Positions 55,434 through 64,000 of a stretch of 64,000 nucleotides of DNA are shown piece by piece. This DNA comes from Cyathus striatus (taxonomy: Eukaryota > Basidiomycota > Agaricomycetes > Agaricales > Nidulariaceae), in the NCBI GenBank assembly GCA_025738555.1, contig JAOVFP010000004.1, forward strand, positions 4,154,001-4,218,000, written 5' to 3'. The notes beneath the pieces are model-generated. The model had not been told where the DNA came from. It saw only the letters and a list, made by a program, of their open reading frames with translations, and ran no database searches. Numbering within the stretch: the first letter of the stretch is position 1; every line of letters starts with the position of its first letter. Position numbers and translations under genes: made by a program.

Positions 55434-57240
55434 GTCATGGAGAGTCTTAGAGTAAAGAGGATATACTGGAGGGGTATGTTAGAGCAGGGGGGGAAGTGGG
55501 CCGTCAACAGTCGCTGTGCTCGTTGTCGTCGTCGGCACTTGGCCAGTGCGATCGGAATTGGGCCGAATGTGGTTTCGGCCCGGCAAATCAAAAATCGAGC
55601 ACGACTTTATTTTCTTGATGTAAACAAAGCACTAAAACGAGGTTTCTCTTTCAAACACAGCGATTAGTCAGCTAAAATGGGTAAGATAACAAGGGCAATT
55701 AGATGCACATGACATCACGTTTCCTGTCCAATCCAAACCGGCCTGTTCATCAGCATTCTAAATCCGCACTGCCTAAGGCAATTGGCGTAAAATATCCGCA
55801 ATATAGAGCGAATTTGCATAACTATTAGAGTATCAAACTCGCAGGTGGGTTAGGGAGAATCGTTGCTGAACACGTCAACCAGCGATCGCCCTCCAAGGAA
55901 GCACTGCCGTAATCGCGAGACGGCCCCAAAAGGACGGGAATCCTTAAGCTCAGGAGTCAGCGAAAGGGCCACTATAAGGTGAGAGGGAGCCAAAGAATCC
56001 TCATCTTGATGCTGGTCAGAGAACATCACACGATGGAGAACGCACCACCCTTATTCAATGAAAAAAATATACACAAAATATCTAAAAATTAGAAAAAAAG
56101 TTAGATGATGGTTGAGCAGCGCCCCGATGACCGCGACGAAACTAGGAGACACGCACCATAACTATTTACTGTGTGCCAGCTGAGATGCTGAAGTGTTAAG
56201 AAATTCGTTGTACAGATAATCGTTTATACTCATCACTCTGTCGTCCTCGAGGAGAGGCACTCGTCGCCCAAAGACCAGGCGATCCCAAGAGCCACAGCCT
56301 CAGAAATGTAAGATCAGGAAGACAGACAACCCACCAGCATGCATAGATAAGTTCCTGAGGCACCCATCCACCAGCACAGCGGTCTAGTAGAAAACTGGAG
56401 CGAGGGAGACGCAATCTACCCTTCGCCCACCCTCGCCACGAGCAGCACACACACGAGGAGAAGAAAAGGACGCACAAGATCAAGCGGTTCTGAAATGCAG
56501 CTGTATAAAAGATTCGCCGGGAGAGACGAGGTGGAGTGAGAGAAGTAAGCTGGGGGTAGCGACGAGTAGCATGGACTGAGGAATGTAAAAGTAGCGGGTC
56601 AAGTCGATGTTAACCTCGGACGTAAGGAACGAGTACTCCCCTCTGGTTCAGCCACTTAGCACGTGGTCTTCCATTGCCTCGGCACTCGCCGTACGATCAT
56701 CGCTTCGTGTGACACAATGAAGACAACACTGGGAATCGCAGACACGGACCACGGTTCTCCAATTTCCATGTTCTTATTTCTCAGACATGCCTTGCCCATC
56801 CTTAGGCTGGCAGCTGTCATTATACCAGTGTATTTTTGTATACCACTGTGCAGATAATTGGCTGAGTATCGGTATGAGCTCGTGATAGGCGCAATCGACA
56901 TCGATGGAACATCGATAATTAAACTGCCAAGTCAATAATGAACTCGAAGTGAGTAGTATTTTTTCTAGTCAACTGGCTGTGTGTTATAATTACAGAATCA
57001 TAGCCTACACGGCACCTTGTACGAACGTTTCCCGCCATGAGCCAGCAGCGTGTAAGTTTGATACAAGTATTTGAGCTCGTGGAACAGCGAGACGTAATTA
57101 GTACGCGTCATTCTCACGAAGTCCTTGGAGATCCAGTACGTTCATTGTCCAATTTCTTGCAGTACTTGCATGAGGAGTGCATTCATACAATTTTACAGTA
57201 AGTGCCCTTATTTATTTATACATAGTCGAGAAAATACGGT
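55434..57240. other. Intergenic, no supported gene
   Basis: 1.8 kb upstream of EPL1 and downstream of the dehydrogenase. A TATAAAAG at about 56505 (+ strand) is not followed by a credible ORF. A 54-codon ORF at 57037-57201 has no support beyond being open. Confidence 0.5.
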
Positions 57241-58484
57241 TTAAAAGGCGCTAGCCGTATACCCTCCGTCTGCGACGATGATCTTCTCTTCCGTCAATGC
57301 CTGTACCGAAGCCCCAAAATAAACCTTACCTTATTCGTCATGTAGGAATTGGTAGCGAGCATCTCAACGACGGATGCTATCTCATCTGGTACTCCGAAAC
57401 GGCCCACTGGAATTCGGCTCTAATGCAAGCGGGTCCAGCTACAATGTGGCAACAAAGGGCTACGACAAACCTTCAATTCGTCAGAAGGGTTCGCAAACAT
57501 TGTGGTCTCTGTGCCAGGAAGTTAGGATACGCTCACTCAAGCTTTTAGTAATGACATATGGCTAACCTATGATGAGAGCAGGCGCAACGGCGTTGCAAGT
57601 CTCGAATTACACTTAGTATCTCATCGAAAAGTATATCAGAAGAAACTTACTATTCCCTCCTTGGCATACCTGTTGGCGATCCAATGAAGGAGTCCGTGCA
57701 ACGCTGATTTTGAGGATGCATAATGTGGGCCGATTACACCCCCGGTACCTACAATGAAACGAAGATTTTCGCCGTTTGACTCATGGCATAATTATTGACA
57801 TCCCGCTTACCGGCAGCGACACTGGTGGGCAGGCATTAACACACATATATTTTATGCAAACATTGTAGTTCAACTTCACCCACCTGGAGCAGAAGATGAT
57901 ACGTCCATGCTTCTTATTTTCCATGCTAGGAAGACACAGTTGCGTAAGCTAGGAAAGGCTTCTGCTTAGCAATCTTCTAGGTTCGCTGAAAATCATCAGG
58001 TAATTAGCAATCGTACCAGATAACTCGACCCTGTATTGGTCTTCCATGTACTCTCAAACTCTTCAACGCTGACACTCTGTATATCACCCTGTGGTCCAGT
58101 CCTAGTACCTGTTACTCCCGAATTATTAAACAAAATATCTGGGTTTCCCATCTTCTGCACAACTTCTTTATGCAACTCCCTTACTCCTTCGTACTCACTT
58201 AGGTCGGCCTGAAATGCTTCAGCGCTGACCCCTATATTCTTCAGCTCTTGGACAAGTGTGTTTGCCTTGTTCACGGCCGAATGGTAATGTACTGCGATGG
58301 AGCATCCCCGCCGAGCTAATGCCAGTGACGTTGCGTAGCCTATACCACCCCTAGTGTAATATATGTCACGAGAGATCATGTTGTCAGGATGAGTAGAAAC
58401 GATCGATTGATAAGGGAGTAAACATACGAGGCGCCGGTAATTAGTGCCAATTGGCCTTTCAGCGAATCTGAAAGCGAGGTCATC
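57241..58484 (-). CDS. Short-chain dehydrogenase/reductase, FabG-like
   Basis: Multi-exon gene read on the minus strand from ATG 58484 (MTSLSDSLKGQLALITGAS) to TAA at 57241. Exon 1 ends within the cofactor motif. Splicing a GTATGT...TAG intron gives TGASGGIG, the classical NAD(P)-binding site. Further family features: DILFNNSGVTG (NNAG-type), a CSSVAAGTGG active-site Ser region, YASSK (Tyr-x-x-x-Lys) near 57715, CNAVAPALI, GRFGVPDEIASVVEML and the C-terminal IVADGGYTASAF. Similar to 3-oxoacyl-reductases; the substrate cannot be told. Exons 3-6 are short with introns of about 50 bp. Neighbours give no pathway hint. Confidence 0.87.
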
Positions 58485-59689
58485 GTTAGGAATCCTACGT
58501 GTTACTGATCTTCGCAATAGAAAGGTTGAGCGTTAGACTGGAATGACAATGCGATTATCACAGTTGTTCAGCTTTCTGTGGCGGTCCAGGCAATACGAGT
58601 GTAGACCCGTCCAGTCTGAGTAATAAATACATATTTATCGCTCAGTAATTAGGAAGTTCTCATGGGCAAGCATCAACATATGACGTCCAACATGTATTGA
58701 GTTATTCTTACTCCGTGGACAGGACTCTACACTACTGGGTTCATTATATATACTTTGCCTTTAGTCCAAAGATTGTCCGCCACTAGGGGCAGGAACCGCG
58801 GTCATTTTGAATCAAACAAAGCGGCTACCCTTGGCCACCCTTGGCTACATACAACGCTCTCGCCGAAGTGCATATCTGAAAGGGAAAGGAAGCCTATAAA
58901 GACTACACTTGACCGACAATGATAAGAAATTCGCTCTCGGGCGCTTACCCAACGCTTACTACACCAGGTAACAGCCGAATTAAGCACAGGCCCAGGAACA
59001 TATAAGTATGTACTTCCGTCCATATGACTTCAACTGACTTCACTGAGACATCGTCTAGACAGAAAGACAGGAAAGATGCGATGGTGTGTGAGAGTAGTGG
59101 ACCGCGTGTTGGCGGCGAAGGAGTTGTTTTCAAATGCTGGCGATGGTGACCTTGGGTAATACCGCTACGGGACTACGGGCTCCAAGTATCCCGAAGCTCG
59201 AATCGCTGCGATTGGTTGGACCTTTTCCGTTGTTCGTTCTCTTCCGTAGCGACAAAATAGCAAAGTGGCTTCGGGCGACAAAAGCTAATAAATGCGTCAC
59301 AAATATCGCTGAAATTGTAGAGCAGCGAGCTCCGCACGGCTGCGCCATTGGAGAAGTTGGACGAAACTCCAAAGATATACGTTGGATATACGGGGAGCGG
59401 GAAGGAAATCAAATATTCCGGTAGAGATCTCGATCAATTCTTATCTACCATGTGGAAGTACAGGTTAACCGCCCCGTAAATGACAGTTCGTTCCTGACTC
59501 AGCGAAATACAACCCAAGCATGAAAAAATTATAAAATTAGCGATCTATACATATAGCCTATCTGCTCCAAAGGCTATCTCAAATTCGTATATCCCTTTCG
59601 TTTCCCTATACCTCCCCTTCGGTCGTTGACCACGACATTTCACTTGCTGTCTGTCCAACGTTCAGTCGGGCGGCTCTGTTAAAGTCAAT
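58485..59689. other. Divergent intergenic region
   Basis: 1.2 kb between the dehydrogenase and the purine transporter. Overlapping ORFs of 80-96 codons near 59130-59424 on both strands have no recognised domain. Confidence 0.5.
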
Positions 59690-62204
59690 ATGGTCCATAT
59701 CTTCGAAAGAATTAATGATGGGGTGAGTGTTTTTGCTGGTATAGCTCAGGAAGAAAAACACTGATGCACGACATTGTACAGGTTGCCCGATCGTTCGTTG
59801 GGCGGTGGTTCAAGTTGGAAGGTTCGGGCGTCCCAGGCGAGCGTACAGGCTCTCGGTTCTTAGTGCGCCTCTTATCCTATATTTCCCCCTGCCCGATGTT
59901 GAAATATAAGCTTCTTACACCTAGACCGAAATCCGAGCTGGTCTTACGACCTGGGTGCGTCGCTCCTCATCTCCAGCTAGCTCCTCATGCTGACTAGAAT
60001 ACGTTCCCAGGCGTCCATGGCTTATATCGTAAGTGCCCATCCCCATCCAGCAACCTCAAGTGATAATCAACCGGCAAATGTTGTATTGACAGATATCGGT
60101 GAATGCCTCCATCCTCTCCGATTCAGGAGGTCCTTGCGTCTGCCCGGAGGGCGCTGACTGCACTGGCACCGACAACGATGTTTACATGATGTGCGTAAAT
60201 GAAGTTCGACAGAACCTCATCACGAGCACAGCAGCCATCTCCGCCCTCTCTTCATTCTTCATGGGTCTCCTAGCCAACTTGCCAGTCGGTCTTGCTCCTG
60301 GTCTCGGTTTAAACGCATATGTAAGTAGCTATCTTTGGCACATGACAACCCAACGCCACTCTTCGTATGGCGAGCGGTGGAGGCCGGTGGTCCTTGGAGG
60401 CGCTCAGCTTATCTCTCGCTCCTAGTTCACATACTCCGTCGTCGGATTCCACGGCACCGGTATCGTCACCTATGGAGAAGCCTTAGCCGCTGTATTCCTG
60501 GAAGGGTACGTTCTGATTTGCTTCCTCAGGTCAAGGAGATGTTGCTTATCTCCCCTCTAGCTGGGTTTTCATGTTCCTATCCATCATCGGCCTTCGTCAA
60601 TGGCTAGTCCGTATCATGCCACAATCTCTTGTGCTCGCAGTCGGTGCCGGAATTGGTCTTTTCATTGCGTACGTTCCCCGCGCCATCAGTCAAATTCAAT
60701 TTCGCTAATCATTCATGTACAGCTTCGTCGGCCTATGTGGGTTCTTTATATCGCGTGTCCAGGGTCCCGCTAATCTGTTGCCGGCACTCTTTCAGCACCT
60801 AATGGTCTCGGAGTATTGGGTGGAGACAAAGTCAACTTGATAGGTCTTGGAGGGTGCCTGGAAGAAAGTGAGTAGCGCGTCATTTCGCCATTGGGTTGTA
60901 CAGCTCGATTCTAACGTCGGAATGCAGACTTTTACGACGGCTTGGAGAATTTCTGTGAGCGCGGCGTACTTCGCAACCCACGCATGTGGATCGGTATCTT
61001 CCTTGGAGGAGTACTCACTGTCCTCATGATGATGTACCGCGTTCGCGGCGCTATCCTGATCGGCATCTTCATTGTCTCCGTTATCTCGTGGCCCCGCCCC
61101 ACACAAGTCACCTACTTCCCTCATACTGCGACGGGTGACGCCCTTTTCGACTATTTTAAGAAGGTTGTTACGTTCCAGAAATTGGATAAAGTTGGGAATG
61201 CGCTCGACGTAAGTGTTTCCTGTGTTCCACATACCAGGACAAAAAACTGAAAACGAAGTTTTTTAGTACGGTTCTTATCACAAAGGTAGAGTATGGTATG
61301 CCCTGATTACCTTCCTCTACGTCGATATCCTCGACACAACTGGAACACTCTACTCTATGGCCAAATTTGCAGGCCTTCGCAATCCCGTTTCCCTTGATTT
61401 CGAGAATTCCTCAATTGCATACTGCGTGGATGCCTTCTGCATTTCTATGGGCGCGCTTATGGGTACTAGTCCCGTCACTGCCTATGTTGAAAGTGCAACT
61501 GGTATCTCTGAAGGTGGCAAGACCGGTCTTACTGCTATGACTACCGGCTTTGCGTTTTTCATCTCGGTATTCTTTGCTCCTATTTTTGCCTCGATTCCTT
61601 CTTGGGCTACTGGTGGTGCGCTGGTTATTGTCGGTTCACTTATGATTCGCAAGTAAGTCGTATTATCTGGTTTTGTTGGGATCAGTTGACTGACTGGGAT
61701 GTCAGCGTTCTTGAAATTAACTGGCACTACATCGGTGATGCCGTGCCCGCTTTCCTTACCCTTGTCATCATTCCTTTGTCTTACAAGTGAGTATTCTAGC
61801 TATCGAAGATACATGAACTGTAACTCACATGACATTTAGCATCGCATATGGCGTCATTGCCGGTATTATATCCTATGTTATTCTCAACGGTATCCCGCTG
61901 GCCATTCGCAAGATGACCAACGACAGAGTGCTTCCTGCCAACTATGAACTGTCAGAAGAATGGATTGTCCCTGAAGGCAGCATCGTTCCATACTGGATGT
62001 GTGTCATACCTTTCCCCACTTTCACTATCGTTAACACAATACTGATTCGTCCACTACAGCCGAAAACTCATGGGCCGCACTTCTCCTAATGAAGGCATCA
62101 TGCCTGACGAAAAGAACCAAACAAACTCGCAGATTGCCTCAGACCTGGACAAGACCGCGAGCTTGGAGAAAGAGCCGGCGCGTGCACGCGAAGGCTCATC
62201 ATGA
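59690..62204 (+). CDS. AzgA-type purine (adenine/guanine/hypoxanthine) transporter
   Basis: About ten exons from ATG 59690 (MVHIFERIND) to TGA 62202-62204. Recognisable blocks: WFKLEGSGVPGERTGSRF, TEIRAGLTTW, SMAYIISVNASILSDSGGPC, ANLPVGLAPGLGLNAYFTYS (family signature; last bases come from the next exon), VFMFLSIIGLRQWLVRIMP, AVGAGIGLFIAFVGL, a loop, LYVDILDTTGTLYSMAKFAG, MGALMGTSPVTAYVESATGI, GFAFFISVFFAPIFASIP, then the last spans. Twelve or more membrane segments are expected; it sits in the plasma membrane and takes up purines with protons. The hydrophilic C-terminus (DLDKTASLEKEPARAREGSS) is cytosolic. Exon limits are approximate. Confidence 0.9.
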
Positions 62205-62970
62205 TGAATAAATTAATTATGTTGTGTGATTTTTATTTCTGTTGATTGACCGTGCTATACGCGTGCTGTGTGTGTAGTAAATACAACGAAGTATGTAACG
62301 ACTAAATGATGAACACACAGAGGCTCAGGATGCAAAATGGGTGGAAGTGTTGTAGTAGTTGCGTACCGTATCTGGAGTGTTGTTGTTGTTATTGGATTCT
62401 ACTCGTAATGTTTATATTTCGTCCGTAGGTAGACTGTAGTGCATAGATAAAATAAACTTTTCTTGGCGGCTCCCAATCATAGTGGTTCGATTTGGGGGAT
62501 AATAATGCAGATCCTGTGGAAGTAGGAAGCCATCTGGGCCAACCAAAGGCGGGGATTTGAGGTCGAGTGCTCTAGATGGATGAAAGTACGCTGGAGAGCG
62601 AGTCTCGAAGGGGTCATGAACCTACACCCCGGAGTCTAGTCCGGAAGCCGAACCGTCTAAAACGAGATCACGCTGGCGTCACATGACTGGCGTGGGGCTA
62701 TCTCGTCGATAGACGGTCCGGTAAAATTGGTCAAGTTTGAAACGGGCGTCCCTTACGCGCATGCGACGCGCCCACTTCCCTCGCTCGCTCCCTCAATATA
62801 CTTGTTCCTCTCCTTGTCCCCTCCGTTCTCTACGCAAGTTTACTTCCGAAAACTTCGAATAATACCCTCAAACACCTATTTACACCAAGAAGACCAACGA
62901 AAGCACCTCAACCGGCGTAACAAGGCCAGCCCAACCGCGAAATATCAATCCTCAGAGATTCTACTAGCAG
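62205..62970. other. Intergenic between purine transporter and DUF6589 gene
   Basis: 3' flank of the transporter and promoter of the next gene. CT-rich around 62755-62830. No gene. Confidence 0.6.
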
Positions 62971-64000
62971 ATGGAGGGTTTAGACAGCGGTGAAAGGGAT
63001 CTATTAGTTGAGGAAGGATCTTTGGAAAACATCAGGTGCGTTCAGTAGTTAAATTTAAGTCAGCTAGGGACTGACAACTTGCTCTGCTTACTTCTAGTAA
63101 TCCTGAATTATGTACTGAGCAAACTAGGACCACAGCTCGAGCCGCTAGGAGGTCTTTAGTTACGAAGGTCTCAGAGATTTTAGACTTATTCAAGACGGCG
63201 TACATAAGTCCTTTTGATATGGTTACAGCGCTTCTGGATGAAGATAATGAAGAGTTTCATATGTATCGCAGTGAATTGTACAAGAAGACTAATAAAAAGA
63301 TCTTTACCATACTTGATCTCCTCGCTACGAATGAATCTGGTCGTTCCAAGCTCGCGATATGGCTCCAAAGCCCAACGGGCTCTAAGTTTTATGAAGATTC
63401 CATTGAAGACGAAATGGATGCTCTTCATGCTGATTACAAGCTGAGAGGTGTGCAAAATATTACACCTGAGTACATTGAAAACCGAAAGCCGGACAATTTT
63501 ACTCGCGATGCACCTTTCACGATGGGGTTACTGCGCTGCGCCGCACAGTCGAAGAGGCAGGAGTGGAAGAATATAAAGAAGAAACCAGACCAGGTATGGA
63601 TTGTACACGAAATATTGCTGTTGGTCGATCTGTTAAATCTCTAGTAGGTCTGTAATGCTATCATGAGGCAACTCCTGTACCAGCGCTCCAACCGATGCCT
63701 TGGTTTTGCCGCCATGTTTGGGCTATATCTTTGGGCTACTGGATCTTCTCGATCCACCATGGATGCTGCGCACTGTGTTGGTCTTTGTGTGAGCTACCCA
63801 TCGGTCTCGCACAACTTAACTTCGCTTGCGACACACTGCATGGGCCTTGCAAAGGAGGCTGCATCTGGTCCACATGCGTTCTGTTACGATAACATTAACC
63901 TCAGTACATCCATACATGTTGAGCAGCGTGGTTTGACATCCACGCCAGGGAAGGTGACCTCCGGAACACTTGGGATCTTGTACAAGCTTCCAAATGCCAC
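62971..64000 (+). CDS. DUF6589-domain protein, 5' part, runs off the window
   Basis: Exons 62971-63035, 63098-63593 and 63648 to the window edge, all in frame. The N-terminus is acidic. The middle (VSEILDLFKTAYISPFDMV, RDAPFTMGLLRCAAQSKRQE) is the region common to this family, followed by a third-exon segment (MRQLLYQRSNRCLGFAAMFG) and FCYDNINLSTSIHVEQRG, the motif just before the DUF6589 core. These genes are expanded in Agaricomycetes and often lie near repeats. Function unknown; a mobile-element origin has not been shown here. At least 300 residues visible, the C-terminal half missing. Confidence 0.78.

Noticed and set aside
56196..56483. 95-codon minus-strand ORF with hydrophobic start
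   Set aside because: Low-complexity Trp/Cys-rich translation of a CT-rich stretch, no splice context.
57037..57201. 54-codon ORF starting MSQQRVSLIQ
   Set aside because: Short, overlaps the 3' flank of the dehydrogenase, no motif or conservation visible.
58800..59000. Possible 5S rRNA or tRNA near 58.9 kb
   Set aside because: No A-box/B-box pair or cloverleaf could be formed; similarity was only to short words.

Overview
The window looks like repeat-dense genomic DNA from a filamentous basidiomycete, most likely an Agaricomycete. The host genes carry many short (about 50-60 bp) GT-AG introns, and the set includes a DUF6589 protein, a CPL1-like secreted protein, an AzgA purine permease and an EPL1 orthologue. 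Species cannot be assigned from the sequence alone.

Positions 1-36,350 are almost entirely transposable elements. A truncated Ty1/copia 3' end (1-about 760) is followed by a long inverted repeat and a small palindromic interspersed repeat. A hAT-like element (2124-25938, 8-bp target duplication GAAGAAGT) contains a full Ty3/gypsy chromovirus A on the + strand (2206-24458, duplication TTGAA). A was in turn hit by four further insertions: a 1.3-kb hAT element (4887-6173), two related chromoviruses on the - strand, B (6522-13356) and C (14357-21187), and a solo LTR inside its 3' LTR (23835-24160). Each of these is flanked by its own target duplication, and removing them restores A to about 6.95 kb with two 389-bp LTRs. 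Downstream lie another solo LTR (26169-26452), a third hAT-like element (26673-28119) and a separate, CpG-rich chromovirus D (28759-36347, duplication GGGGT).

A, B and C share a four-ORF plan: a small acidic ORF1, then gag (joined to ORF1 by an overlapping TAATG in B and C), then pol in the -1 frame behind a conserved GGGTTTT heptamer, then a 45-50 residue single-membrane-span ORF between pol and the 3' LTR. All four gypsy elements have an 11-nt primer-binding site, 2 nt after the 5' LTR, that is complementary to the predicted start of their own transcript, which is the Tf1/sushi self-priming layout. Every in-frame stop I checked in A, B and C is TGA, mostly at a former CGA arginine codon, which points to CpG deamination.

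Positions 38.2-64 kb are gene-bearing. In order: NC2-alpha/BUR6-like transcription corepressor (+), GINS subunit SLD5 (-), a cytochrome-b5-like MAPR/Dap1 protein (-), SNARE SEC20 (+), a CPL1-like secreted cysteine-rich protein (-), an S10 serine carboxypeptidase (+), enhancer-of-polycomb EPL1 (-), a short-chain dehydrogenase (-), an AzgA purine transporter (+) and a DUF6589 gene running off the right edge (+). They are unrelated housekeeping or secreted functions with independent promoters. A cluster of four CGG-N6-CCG sites lies in the intergenic region shared by MAPR and SEC20.
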